A stretch of 64,000 bases of DNA from Branchiostoma belcheri (Eukaryota; Chordata; Leptocardii; Amphioxiformes; Branchiostomatidae): positions 149,977-213,976 of the forward strand of contig NW_017802725.1 in assembly GCF_001625305.1 (NCBI RefSeq), given 5' to 3'. Below the pieces are notes generated by a model. That model was not told where the DNA came from, searched no databases, and saw only the letters and a program-made list of their open reading frames with translations. The translations under genes and the position numbers were made by a program. Each line of letters starts with the position of its first letter. Positions within the stretch are counted from its first letter, which is position 1. Shown one piece after another: positions 48,183-60,603 of this stretch.

Positions 48183-48970
48183 TAAGATAAGCATTGTAAA
48201 TACATGTAGCTGAAATATTGCTTGTTGTATATCAGCCGTTGCATTTTAAGATAGTTCATTGTTGTAAACCGAACTGTGCAATTCCAAACCAAAAATACCA
48301 CTCCGTCACGTTTTGTCACCGTTGTTGTTGCAAATATGTTGAGCAATATAAAATCGCTTCGGACCACCAAAAGACTTCGTACCTCCAGAGTAGGCAATGT
48401 ACTGCAGCTACTGATATTATATGCAGTTTGCTATGATGTCGCAAGAGGCGCTGTATAACTTTTACCTGCCGTTAGCTGTCAGTTAACAAGATTCAATCTA
48501 AGTTTCACTTTAAAAGCTGATGTCTGTTGTTTATATTATGCCGTATACCTTGCTTTTTAATATTTGGTTTTTGTAACAAGTCAAGATTTTATAACAACGC
48601 ACATGTAATCCTCAGTGAAAACAAATAATTACGAACGTTCATTTTAATGAAAAGACGCCAACGCCGTAACAATATACATACTTGTATAAAGAAATCTTGC
48701 TGACAACATAATATATTAACATGCTTCTCTTGATGTTGATGTTATAAGGCTGTTTCAAACGTAAGACAAAATACAAAGGAAAGAAGGACCACAGTTACTA
48801 AAATTATTTTCTACTGGTATTAAATAACAGATTCTTCTCTATATGTGTTGTGACACCGGAAAAGGCATCACTGGAAAAGGACAGTATTCTGTAAAGCTTA
48901 AGAGAAAATGTATCTTTTGATGTTTTGTTTTTCTATTGAAGTACAGTTCTATACACATTTTCATTGTGTA

Positions 48971-48976
48971 AATAAA
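48971..48976 (+). terminator. DIPK2: Candidate polyadenylation signal of the DIPK2-like gene
   Basis: AATAAA within TGTGTAAATAAAG lies 1.84 kb after the DIPK2 stop on the coding strand. If used, the 3'UTR would include two MITEs. An earlier, weaker signal may exist. Confidence 0.4.
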
Positions 48977-49462
48977 GATTATGCTGTGAAAACTTTCATT
49001 CGCTGCGTAAAGTTTTGTTACAACAAGTCGTTATAACGTAATTTATCATTAATTTTAAACATAAATTGAAGATATGCTATGCTGTAAATATAGTGAAAAG
49101 AAATCTTACCTAAGAGAATGTAATTTTATAATAGAGCTAGATGGATGTAATCTCTCTCATTAAAACATGTACATATGGCACGGTAATGAACAACTTTAGC
49201 AATATTAATATCTTTATGAATTATGCAGAGACCAAGACATATTAGACACCCAAGTAAAAATGGGCACACTTCCAAAGGAATCCTTCCAAGAGATTTCTAT
49301 ATAAACGTTATAATTTCAAGGATTGTTTTAGTTTTAAACAACACACCAATGCAACAAAACCAGATCTCTTCCTTAGGGCGCAGTATACATGTATCATCAT
49401 CAATATGGCGACCCATAAAAAGAACATTTACATTTTCTTCGACATATTAAAACTGTCGACGA
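48977..49462. other. Gene-free, AT-rich
   Basis: Nothing recognisable between the candidate polyadenylation signal of the plus-strand gene and the split MITE that precedes the convergent minus-strand gene's stop. Confidence 0.5.
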
Positions 49463-50099
49463 TGCCTCTACCAGGATTCAGAGGCGACTGGAAAGAGTAG
49501 AAATTGGCCCGATAGACAGATAACATGCCGGGGGAGTTTGTCCGCTAATATAAGGAGTACAGTCAAACTGTACTTCTTTGGCGGAATAACTAACCTAGAA
49601 TGTGGACTCTATTGCTACATGTATAGTTGGTCCTACGTACGTATAATTTTAAACCTATACAAAAACAGGCAAAACAAGTACATCAAATCTCACTTTTTAG
49701 GATTTCTGGTCACATATTAAAACTCACCTTCATGGGCTAGGCCAAGTCTTTGTGGGAAATCCTTTCAAGAGATACTAGTGTTGCCGGTTTGGTAAACATT
49801 GGTCAACTTTGACCCCCTGTTCCAGGGCGATTCCAACAGACCAGCAGCAAGAGGGATGTAGCCAACAAGGCCATACATGGAAAAGAATCCATGTTGGGGG
49901 CAAAACATTTACTCAAAACCCTACACTATACCAGTCACTATCAAAATGACCCCCAAAAAGGTTTTCAAAGTTCCTAAACAAATTATAAATTTGTCTCTCA
50001 CCAGACAGTTTGTGTGCATGCAGGTCCCAACTACCGCTAGAATATTATCTATTTGGCCGATTTCTACTCTTTCCAGCCGCTTCTAAAGCCTGCTAAGGG
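49463..50099. mobile_element. Family A MITE split by ~440 bp
   Basis: The left arm with loop (49463-49603) and the right arm (50043-50099) are separated by unrelated sequence, as if one element was split by an insertion or two partial copies remain. The right arm ends 27 bp before the stop codon of the minus-strand membrane-protein gene, so it is in that gene's 3'UTR. Confidence 0.6.
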
Positions 50100-50125
50100 T
50101 AAATTTCAGACTGAAAACTCGGAGG

Positions 50126-53100
50126 TCATCCCGGATTACTACGTTCTGTGTCCGCCTCCGCTTCCTCCGAATCTTTCGGCTGTCTCGTACTTTGCCTGCA
50201 GACCTCCTCGTACGACGGAGGCGGCGAGGCCGGGTAGTATGGCGGGGGCGCGCCGGGGAGGGAGAAGCTGAACTGAGGCAGGGTCGTCCTGTCCGCCGTT
50301 CCAGGCGTGGAGGTGGTGGTAGGCGCTTGTGACTGTGGCCTCTCATCTGGACAGAATAATAAGAAATGCCGTCATGTCAGCGTTTAAGTCCTTTACTTTT
50401 TATACAGTATTACACTAGCTGTATAAAAACCCTATATATAAATCCTAACCCATTCAGGCATGGAACTAGGTTTTACCTTACTGATTTCCACAACGGAAGG
50501 CTATTTTCAGCACCAAGGACAGATACTTAATGTACAGGGTAAAACACGATCAGGCATTGTTGTGATAGCCCACCCTCTAGCAGGCTTCAAAGGTGACGGA
50601 AAGAGCGAACTGTACTCTTTTAGCGGACCAACTCCCCTGGCATGTTATCTGTCTATTTTGCCAATTTCTACTGTTTTCAGCCGCCTCTGAAGCCTAGTAG
50701 AGGCTAGACTATTGCAACGATGCCTGAACGTGTTTTAGCCTGTACATTAGGTATCTGTCCTTGGTGCTGAAAATAGCCTTCCGTTGTGCAAATTAGTAAT
50801 GTATCCAGATCCTGTCCAGTTCCATGCCTGAACGGGTTAGTGTTAGGGTCAGGCAAGGTTCTGGACAGTCTCCGTGTATCAACGAACGTAGGTTTGCCCC
50901 AGACACGGTTATGGATACGCGTGGAGTATCCAAACTCGTGCCTGATCCTAATCCATTCAGGCATAGGACTAGACAGGCACGGTTCTGGATACATTACTTA
51001 TTTACACAACGGAAGGCTATTTTCAGCACCAAGGACAGATACCTAATGTACAGGCTAAAACGCGCGTGGACTATCCAAACTGGGCATGGTCTGGATAAAG
51101 CGCCATTCTAGATACAACACCTACCTGAGGGAGCGATATGTATAGATGTGCGGTGTAAGTGACCACAGGTGGAAACCCAAATGGAACAAGCTTTCAGTTC
51201 GAATTATCCAGATCGAACATGACCGTACATTGATCAGGTTCATAAAAGGAGACATTGGACGGAAAGATTTTGAGACCAACTTTGGCCACTTGTATATACA
51301 AATACAAAGTGTAGCCTGGAGTCTAGCCTTGTTAGCTTCTGTCCGCTCCCCGAGATCCGCTACCCCACAAGCGCTACTCCAGGCTACCCAAAAAACCGTT
51401 GCCGTACCTGAGGGCGCGATGTTAATCGTCCTGACCCGGGTCCGTCTGCGGGTCCGGCCGGAGCCGTGCTTCCATCTGCAGCACGCGGCGATCACGGCCA
51501 GGCACAGCGTGAACAAGGCGACTACAACAATGGCCCTGGAGAAGGGACGGAAGAAAGCAAAAACAGCTCTTAGCTGATGTTTACTTCTATAATACACACC
51601 TCAATACCTTCATCCATTCAAGCGTCAATGGCATTGCAACGTAGCCTCTACCAGGCTTCAGAGGCGGCTGGAAAGGGTAGAAATTGGCCAAATAGAGAGA
51701 TAACATGCCGAGGGAGTTGGTCTGCTAGAGAGAACATTCTCTCGAAGCCTGGTAGAGGCTAGAGTTTGCCCGCTAACATGCACAGTTTGCCGTTCAAAAA
51801 CTGTACTCGTATAGCGGACCAATTCCCTTGGGATCCTTTTGCCAATTTCTACGGTTTCACATTTCCTCTAACTGGCATCTTGTTCTATTTTTTCTGGCCA
51901 TGACCTCTTCACTCAGGGGAAAGTTGGCCCCGCAGGCAGATTTTAGTATTTCATGAATAAACAAAGGCTCAAACAAGAAACAAAACATGTTATAAACATG
52001 GAAATAAACGTACCAGAAGTACCAAACGTTGACTACGTTGTTGTAGAGCGTCGGGTCCTCTGCACAACATGTTCTCTCCTCACCACAGCACCGCGTACTA
52101 CAACTGACGGACACAAATATAATATCATCATAATCATGCCTCCGGATTTTAATCCGGTGAGGTACACTTGATAAAGTTACTCCAGTACCCCCTGTCCCTC
52201 ATGGCGGACACTAGAGCAGTCCCTGCGAGACCAGCGTCTCTCTCTAACATTGACAAACGTGTAGTATGTGGTCATTCCACTCTACGTCTCCCAGTGGGGA
52301 ACCACTGGTTTAGTCTACCAGCTGGTTTGTTACAACGAACTACATGTCCTGTCAGGGCGAGTCTACGTCGTCGGACTACAAACGTCATTTGGGTGGGGGA
52401 GATTATATAAATCACAAATTACATACATTACAAGCACTTGTAAAATCTCACTCATCGGGAGAGGGTGAAGGTATTCAGACGAATATCCTGGTCTCAGAGC
52501 TACTTTCGACAATAAGAATCCATTTGTAGTATCGTTTGGATCTCAAGATAGTGTATCTCTGAAAAACAGCATCTCTATAGGTGTAGAAGGGTTCACTTAA
52601 TATATAGCTACTATCTTATCTTTCCCCCACTTCACTTTGCGTAAACCTATCTACCATAGAAAGGAAAAGCCTCGGTTATCTCCCTTTTGTAAGCGACTAA
52701 TTACACGCTTTGCGTAGCGTAACACTTTCACAATACGATAGAGTAAATACATGGTACCTGCCCAAGGAAAATCACAGTGTCGACATTTGCGTTATGTGTT
52801 CTTCTATCTTTCCACAGTAATGCACCGTTCCCAGTCGAACACGTCGAACCCCCTGTTCTATTTCGAATACGTTCCCGCGATGATTTCGACGGAGGTGTTC
52901 GAAATAGAACAGGGGGTTCGACGTGTTCGAAATAGAAGAAAAAAAGAACAGGGGGTTCGACGTGTTCGAAATAGAACAGGGGGCGGGGACTATAGCGTTC
53001 GACCAGGAAAGGTCTACAGAATCAGGGATTAGTGCATTTTGCACTCAATAGCCCAATACAACCTGAAGTTGTTAATTTGCAGGAATGGTACCGGTACCAG

Positions 53101-56100
53101 GTGGTCACAGGAGAAAGGAATGGACGACGATGTTTAAAGAAAGAAAACATTTGAGCACACAAAAAATGGGTCCAAAATATTGGACTTTGAAATCAGGTTG
53201 GGTGGGGGTACTACCACCCAATTCCAAGAGACCCCCTCCCTCTAAATATTTCTCGCATACTAAATGCAGTAGTAGTTTAGAATGGGTAGCCTCACGCCCA
53301 TGGAGATGACATTGGCTGACATATGATATCGATATGAAACCAGGTCCAATCTACAAATGTCAAGCCAAGAGAGACACAAAGAGGACAATACCCTTCTCTG
53401 AAATAGCAACAATCTATAATGAATATGGGGAATATCACATGACAATTTTGAAGATGGGCACACACAACATCCCTGGATGTTCTTTTGTGTGAATACAAGG
53501 CCGTCACCCAAGCTAATGAACCTACCAAATGCCCTATTGTATCCAGACCCGTGCCAGCTAGTTCCATGCCTGGATGGGTTAGGATTAGGGCTGCGTACCT
53601 AAACGTAACATCAGGTACAGGTACAGGTACTGGTACAGAGGTTTAGGTACAGGTCCGGACCTGTACCTGTACCTGAACAATTTGACAAATTAACACGTGT
53701 TCTTCACTTTTTCAATCATGACACAGAAACAATAATAAAGTGTTGGAGGGAAGGGAAAATGACTGACCTCTGACCTGATTTGAGTTTGTTGACCAATCAC
53801 AACCCTGGATCAGCCACACTCTCGCGATGTCTCGTGAGACTGAGGATCTCAAATCAATCGACGGTGTTTACGTCTTTTCCAGTGCTAATTTTTCGTCTTT
53901 GTGGTAGGATTTACCTATCTTTAGTCATATACATGGTGTAAACTAGCTATTTCGGTATATACTCGTTACTTCATGATCCGGTATTTTGGACCTGTACCGA
54001 AACGATTTTTACGGTATTGGACCGGTACAGTGTACCGGTCCGCAGCCCTAGTTAGGATCAGGCACGGTTTTGGATGGCCGCCGTGTATTCAAGAACGTAG
54101 ATCTGCCACAGGCACGGATCCGGATACACGAGGCCTACCCAGAACCGTGTCTGAGCATGGTTCTGGATAAAGTACGGCTCTGAATACAACAAGCCCCTCC
54201 TATATTTTTCTTAGAACATACCAGTACTCAAAATTAAATAAGATCTACATTTTTTCTTGAAATGGGTCCAAGATAAGATATGTGTGATTAAGAACGAAAG
54301 TAATTTTTACACCGTCTTAGAAATTAAGTTACCTTCCGTTTAACGGCAGCATTACCCGGGAACCCAGGCGACCCCGTAACGAAACTGTTTGCAGGATAAT
54401 TGTGTAAACTAATTAGCGCCGCCGGAGCGATGGGGCGGCGTGCATTATTTATGAAGACATACGGTACAGGAGGGCAGGTTTCTGTGTGAATCGTGTTCGG
54501 GAAACCAAGGAAAGAAATTAAAGCTCCTTGGGGAAACGTCAGTCTCTTCCAGACTAACTCCGCGGGTTCAAAAACAGTGAAATGTGTACAGTAGGGCAGG
54601 TTTCTGTGAGAATCGTGTTCGGGAAACATTAGTCTCTACCAGAATAACATCGCAGGTTAAAAACAGTACATTTTTGCCAATAGTGAGATTAATTAAGATT
54701 TTTGGTTCTTGTAAAGTTCAATAGCAAGCTTCGGAGGGGGAAATTAGCCTTCCAGCAGACTGACTCTCCTGGCCAACTATTCTTTCCTTTTATACCGAAT
54801 TCTACTATCCGTACCCCCGTAGGAAGGCCTGGGGGAGACTAGGGAAAGTATGAGATGCGTGTTGAGGGAAAGGTTGGGTGTTATTGTGTTTCTAATGACA
54901 GTATTTCATACCCCGAGCATTTAAGTATTACTGTATAAGCATCCTACATGATGGCATTAAAATTCTGTTTAAGGAGCTCTGGTAATGGATAGATAAGGTA
55001 ATGTGTGCAGTGACTGTGAAAAATAATAGACATATTTCATGTGACATTGTGTATGTGACATGCATATACAGGCTGCCATTCCTGCATTCAAATACCTACG
55101 AACACAAACAGACACACAGACGTACACACCCACAGAACAGCCCAGATGAAATAGGATGTAATCCAAATGAATAGGTGTTTGTGGTAAGTACTAATAACCT
55201 GTGGGTGATTTGCAGAGGCTCTTGTAGGGGTTATGAACGTGCAGATGTGGTTGTTATCGGTGTCCATGCAACTTAAGTCCTTTTGTCCACCGGTGTGTTT
55301 CTTGCATCACTTGTAACTTTTGAATACCTTGTCGATGTGTGTTTTGGGGAATTAAGTCGGGTTTGGGCTATCTATATTTAAAGCCACCTAGTATGACAAA
55401 TGTCTGTTAGATATTGCACGAAGAACAAAGATGGAAAATGTCATTAGACTTCTTTACAAATATAAAAAAAGAGACTTACTACACGAAGGTTGCCACATAA
55501 GTCCCGCTTAGTGAGTTGTAGTTGTACTTCAGACAGTACGCCGCTGCAACCAACTGAAAAATATACCCAACAAGGTCATTCACCAGGAGGCCCATATTTG
55601 ACCTTGACCTTTGTCTTCCTAAGACTTACCAACATACCAAATATCATCACAATCCATAAAGGCGTTATGAAGTTATGCTGACTACAAATGTGCGGAAACA
55701 CAAACACACGCACACACACACACACACAGACAGACAGACACACACACACACACACACAGAAGCACACACACACACACACACACAGACGCACACACACACA
55801 CACACGCACATGACACACACACACACACACAGAGACAGACAGACACACACACACACACACACAGACAGACACACTGACACACACACACACACACACAGCG
55901 CGCCAAAAACAATACCTCCATTTTTCATGGAGGTAACGAGTCATATTTTATCGACGTGAACCAGCCTATTGTATTACATATTGCCTTCGCTCAGCAGGAG
56001 GCGAGAGGCTTGTAATTAAATCCTCGTAAAATTGTTGGTATGCTGAGGCAATATTGCAGCTTCTGGGTGAGTTCATATAACATGGCAGCGGGATATAATA

Positions 56101-56379
56101 ACGTTAACATGTGTACTCAGCGCTGGAAAATACGACATCAAATACACGCTCGAATATTACCAAAAGCGTCTGACATACACCATCGTAATCCTTAGTAAGC
56201 CTTTATATTTCATTTTTCTAGCATTGCCTCCTGCCCTGTAGCCTGGGTGCCATCCATTTGTAACGGTAACCCAGGCTAGCTGCCCTTAACCTGTGGATAT
56301 CAAGTATAAAAAAAACCATTAACATATCTATTTTAAAATCTACAATACTAACAAAAACATAAAGAATGCTACACGCACG

Positions 56380-56462
<83 letters not shown>

Positions 56463-59307
56463 ACACACACATACACACATGCGTGCACTCTATTTATTTC
56501 ATATTGTATGTAACATCTGCGATCGGTCTATCTTCGTCCTTGTTTGGAAATCATGTTTTCCCATCGCTTGCGTGCCTCAAGAGTTGGGCAATGAATTCAA
56601 CAAAGTTGCAAAGTTGCAAAGCCACAAGAAACTTGCATTTTTGGACACAAAGGAAATTTTTCCTTCATCTAACGTAACGTTCTGTACTTATGACAAATGA
56701 ATAGCAGTTTCTACACTGTCTTGTTTATGTGTAGATACTTTCCTAGTGTAGATCTAGATACATGATGAAAACCAACTCGGTGTGAACAAGAAGAGGTTTT
56801 CAGTAAGATATATTCGCCGGGCAACACCAAAATCAATAACAGTTCTATGTTATGGACGTGGGAAGGCCGGATTCATGGCGCCAGCTTTCATCTATATACA
56901 TAGTGATGGCACACTTTTGCACTCACAGTCGGCAAGATCAGGGTGTTGCCTTTCGGCTGATTTTTCAAGTTTCACATTTTCACACTTTCAATACAGAAAA
57001 ATGTACTACAAGTGATACCATGCATGATGCTTTTTACCTGATGGCTTATTTAAAAGATTGCCTATTTTTAAGTGCAACAGTATAACATATGCATAATGTT
57101 TATGTAAATTTTCGTTAGAACAATTGGTCCTAGCTTAATGTTTTGAGCATCTATCTATCAAAAAGCCTCAGGATTATTTGGACAATACTATTTAGATCAT
57201 TTGTTTAAAAAAAATTCAACAGAATGCAATTAATATTTAGTTAGAATGATATAACATTGCAAGATGCCACTGGTACACCCTGATCTTGGACTAGCCGAAT
57301 GTGTAACGTTTCGTTCCAACTCACAAGATAAGAAGTGAATATGTCTAGACTCTGAATGTGTGTAGGAGGGCTTAACGGGTTTTTAGACGTCTGGGTTTGA
57401 TTCAGAAGACCTGGCAGGTCTTGGCAGGCCTGGATAACCTGCACTGAAGTACATCAATCTAGAAATAGCGGTTCTGCTCAACAGGTTGTGCAGGCGCCTT
57501 GGAAGCGATGAATCATGAGAATAGTTCACATTCATCTACCCGACTAGACTACATTTCTTGCTGTTAGGCTCTTAAATGGCTCTTACGGACAGATATGTAT
57601 TTTTGCAAGAGGCAGTTGCAAGGTGTTTTGAAAGGTTGAGAAAGTAAATTTGCCATGTATCCTTACTCTAGCAACATACTCATCTACAAAAGCACCAAGA
57701 ATGTCTTTGAATGGCTCAATTCCTTTTCCTTCTTTGCGACGAAATCGTCTCAAATAGTAGAAATGAAAACCAAACACGTGCGTCATGAATATTACATGAA
57801 GGGTTGGTGACTTTACAGCCGTTACTAAAGATACGTGAACAAACGGCGGATTGAACTGCGTTTTCCGGACGCGTGATCCCTTGTCTGGTGTCATGTCTTT
57901 ATTGCCATAACCTTGCTGTATTGTCATCGCTACTTTTCAAAGAAAGTCCCTATTGTATCCAGAACCGTGCACGTGCCTACATCTAGCTCCATGCTTGAAT
58001 GGGTAAGGGTCGGATCAGGCACGGTTCGGTTCAGTCTCCGTCTATCTAAGAACGTAGATTTGCCCCAGGCACGGTTCTGGATACACGTAGACCATCCAGA
58101 ACCGTGCTTGAGGATGTTCTGGATAGAATACGGTTCTGGATACAACTATGTATCCCTGTTCCCGTACAATAGAGCATCCTGGCGCGAACACAAAAAGGGG
58201 ATTATGACTTTGTATCATGGAAAATGAGCTTAACAGTACCATTAGCCATTTTCCGTGCGAGTATGCCTTTGTAATCGGTCTTACCGACAACAATCCCGTC
58301 TGGTGGTCTCAATGAGACCTTTATCAAATTTTAATATTTTATAGCCTGTTGCTCTTGTAATTACTCGTCTTTGCGGTTTGGTCAGGGGACCGTGTGGTGA
58401 GACGCAACAGCGACATGATAGTCGGGAGGGATCATCAATAAATAACACAGCCTTCTGTCGCCGTCTGGTCTCAGATGTGGTGGCTTAAAACAGGTCAAAG
58501 AAGCTGAACTGCCTGTCTAGCTTAGTCGTAAGATTAAAATGGCTGAACTTTATATTTCGCAATATTCTACTCGTGCTGTAACATGTAGTTATTCTTATGT
58601 CCGTGGTGTGCATATCACTGTTATCAAGGACATTACACTTCTGTTATCTCATGATGGATAGCATCAGATCAAGCTCTGTAAAACGAGGTTTATCAGATGT
58701 ACCATCTTCTTTTAATGCTTTACTTTTTCATGACTCCATGGCCTCTAGGAACAAGGTATGATTTTCTATCTTGTTCCATTGTTTTCTAAAGTATTTGGTA
58801 CAGCGCTTGCGAACAATACATACATGTACATGTAGACCCTATTATCGATGTTCATTTCAGTCACACGTTGTTCACTTCAGTTTTGACACCAGTCATTCAT
58901 AATTCACTGCACAAATACAACAGAAGTGTCAGGCCTACTATCATCATTTGAGGTGTGTCATCCTGACATTACCCTTCCAAGCCAAGCCGACATTTTGTGT
59001 ACACGTAGTTTGTATATATGATGGAATGTCTGCATGGAATTATCGAATCTTCGAATGTTCGAATTTACGAACTACGTACGAAGTATCGAATTTCCGAATG
59101 TGTTCTAAAGGCGGTGTCTTCAAAGTGACAATACTTTGAGCCCCCTTGAGACATATCCTTTGGACATATCCTTTGGCTCTGACACGACGTAACACCCCTA
59201 GCGAGATGTACAGATGATTTGACAGTTACTCCCCAGTTTAAGCAGTTCTAACTGTAACTCACCTCCCATTGAGAAGCAGCTAGAAGTGCAGGTATGGTTT
59301 TCTCCAT
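50126..59307 (-). CDS. VOPP1/WBP1-like single-pass membrane protein with PPxY tail
   Basis: Five minus-strand exons, 59307-59263, 55553-55483, 52103-52014, 51535-51408, 50346-50126, join with matching phases (0, 2, 2, 1) to 184 residues and TGA. The start has a strong context (GCCATGG). Residues 1-21 are signal-like ([18 protein letters not shown]). A short Cys-rich ectodomain has [13 protein letters not shown] (40-52), then WYFW runs into a transmembrane segment ([19 protein letters not shown]) and a basic stop-transfer ([12 protein letters not shown]). The tail holds two WW-binding motifs, PPPY (145-148) and PPSY (154-157, in SPPPSYEEV). VOPP1 and WBP1/WBP1L share the CC-x-x-x-CC box, WYFW-type entry to the membrane and PPxY tails; members recruit NEDD4-type ligases or WW proteins on endolysosomal membranes. 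Which subfamily this is remains open. Introns are full of transposons; the 3.4-kb intron 2 holds a hAT-like MITE. Confidence 0.75.
50489..50789. mobile_element. Palindromic element with a family A MITE in its loop
   Basis: Arms 50489-50565 and 50707-50789 are inverted copies (CACAACGGAAGGCTATTTTC, AGGACAGATAC, TGTACAGG). The family A element fills the space between them exactly. A third, direct copy of one arm is at 51003-51062. Confidence 0.8.
50566..50705. mobile_element. Family A MITE, nested
   Basis: A 140-bp version lacking part of the left arm, with TAGCCCACCCTCTAGCAGGC and GTAGAGGCTA ends. It sits at the symmetry centre of another palindrome. Confidence 0.8.
50800..50993. mobile_element. 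Family C foldback (TGTATCCAGAACCGTG)
   Basis: ~194 bp beginning TGTATCCAGATCCTGTCC and ending GGCACGGTTCTGGATACA, with internal repeats GTGCCTGATCC and CTCCGTGTATC. Further copies are at 53533-54190 and 57954-58144. An extra half end lies at 51060-51118. Confidence 0.75.
51642..51870. mobile_element. Family A MITE, rearranged
   Basis: A shortened palindrome (51642-51761) is followed by leftover internal sequence and part of a second right arm up to about 51870. It lies in intron 3 of the VOPP1/WBP1-like gene. Confidence 0.7.
52835..52980. repeat. Perfect 33-bp inverted repeat plus direct copies
   Basis: Arms 52835-52867 and 52898-52930 are exact reverse complements around a 30-bp spacer. 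The right arm core (GAACAGGGGGTTCGACGTGT) recurs at about 52947-52966, after an A-rich joint, with a further GAACAGGGGG at about 52974. Confidence 0.85.
53533..54190. mobile_element. Family C foldback split by a hAT-like MITE
   Basis: The left end TTGTATCCAGACCCGTGCC and right end GGCTCTGAATACAA enclose a family C body. The body is interrupted at GTTAGGAT by the element at 53586-54050. Removing that insert restores the family C order seen at 50800 and 57954. Confidence 0.75.
53586..54050. mobile_element. hAT-like MITE with 8-bp target duplication
   Basis: 465 bp with TIRs TAGGGCTGCGTACC and GGTCCGCAGCCCTA (one mismatch), flanked on both sides by GTTAGGAT (53578-53585, 54051-54058). An 8-bp duplication with such ends fits hAT. 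Subterminal GGTACAGGTACAGG repeats occur near both ends. No transposase frame is present. Confidence 0.88.
54628..54841. mobile_element. Family B MITE, decayed
   Basis: The right part is clear (CCGTACCCCCGTAGGAAGGC, GGGGGAGACTA). The left part (TAGTCTCTACCAGAATAAC) is weak. A similar left end at 54540 suggests a partial duplication. Confidence 0.5.
55585..55945 (-). repeat. GT-microsatellite repeat, minus orientation
   Basis: On the minus strand a small hairpin (TTACCTCCATG / CATGGAGGTA) precedes a ~200-bp imperfect (GT)n tract, then CAGCATAACTTCATAACG, GGATTGTGATGATATTTGG and TATGTTGGTAAGTCTT. This is the same arrangement as at 14388. The CA side gives spurious Thr-His frames. Confidence 0.75.
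56239..56277. mobile_element. Minimal foldback TAGCCTGGGTGCC
   Basis: TAGCCTGGGT and ACCCAGGCTA 39 bp end to end, apparently an internally deleted relative of the 26764 element. Confidence 0.55.
56373..56462. repeat. (CA)n microsatellite
   Basis: ACGC repeats pass into ~40 uninterrupted CA units, in intron 1 of the VOPP1/WBP1-like gene. Confidence 0.95.
57954..58144. mobile_element. Family C foldback, intact copy
   Basis: 191 bp between TGTATCCAGAACCGTGC and GTTCTGGATACA, uninterrupted. It is the reference for reconstructing the split copy at 53533. Confidence 0.8.
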
Positions 59308-60603
59308 GGCTCACACACACCTCCCCCGCTGTACGGTCATGGGAGCCCGCTAGCCCGAGCAGCTCCTGCTACACACCGCCTCAGCCTCTACCGTCGTCAG
59401 GTGGGACAACAGAGGGTGTGACAGGGGGTTCCCAGGAATCTCGATACACCATGGCGGATGCAGGCTAGCATTCCAATCTTGACTGTCAGACTTGACATAT
59501 CTTTTGTTTACATACATTCATTTCTCATTTGGAAATTATTTCCAGAAAATCATTTTAGTATAGTTAAAAAAATCATTTTCTGTTCTTGATTGTATTACCA
59601 ACCTGTTTGCCAGCCGTATAATTTTTGTAATTTTCATGATTATTATCGTTAAGATTATTGTTATTTTCATAATTATATTAATGCAAACTGATTGATCAAG
59701 TCTAGATGACTGCTTTTTAGACGTACGTTTAAAAGAATGATGAAATATTACTAGTATTGTTATTTCTAAGGACATATCACCCTGGTGTAGTTCAACGGGC
59801 CAAGACAAAATAAGGACGAAGGCCCCCCTAAGGTCTCCCATAGGAGTTTCCCGTGACCTTCCCGTGGTGCACATCGTGACAGTAACGCGATGTGACGTTA
59901 ATCAGCAAGGTGGCTGTCACGTGACCACAGACAATTGTTGACGAGCTATCAGGTGACAGTTAAATGGCCTGTTGCGCGTTTTACGAGCAAACAAACATTA
60001 AGCACGCTTCACGTATCAGTATATCTACTTCAGATAATGAGGTGCAGCGGGTTGCAATTGGGGCCCGGCGGACCTCTACTCGTAATTTTTAACTGTTGTG
60101 GTGTAGGTTGTAGTATGTGCAATTATTGTGGTCTATGTAGACTTCCTAATGATTCTGTATTATGTGCAATAGTATAAACTTTTGGATTTTTAAAATGTTC
60201 ATTGATTCGCAATTCAGTAACATGTACTTTAAGTTTACTAGCTGCGAATGACCAATAAATAATTCTTGAGTCTTGGACACGATATGTTACATATGTAAAT
60301 ATCTTGTATTGAAACAATCGAATGTTTTGCTGCATGTACATTGTATGTACTTATGAAATGCTATGCTTTTTTAATCATTGCACCTATTAATATAAAGGAC
60401 GACACTGCTTAAAGGCTAGTAATGCGCATTATTTTATGTTATCGTAATAGTTTTCAACCTCAATAATTGTGAATTGATTGTAAATCAGTAGTACCGCCAC
60501 TGCGATGTTCAACAAATATATTTTAATCTCGAAAACGTGCTAAAATGTGGAGATAATTCTGAGTGAATGAGAATAAGATATATGACCTTATCTGTATCTG
60601 TAT

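Noticed and set aside
50083-50346. 87-codon Arg/Pro-rich minus-strand frame
   Set aside because: It is the wrong frame of the last VOPP1/WBP1-like exon; the phase-correct frame encodes the PPxY tail and stops at 50126.
51121-51597. 158-codon minus-strand frame with a hydrophobic segment
   Set aside because: Only 51535-51408 is exon, in phase with its neighbours and bounded by CTCCAG and CAG|GTACGG; the rest is flanking intron that happens to be open.
55576-55959. Cys-Val and Thr-His repeat frames
   Set aside because: They arise from the CA/GT tract of a dispersed repeat; the same applies to the frames at 31981-32438 and 56218-56677.
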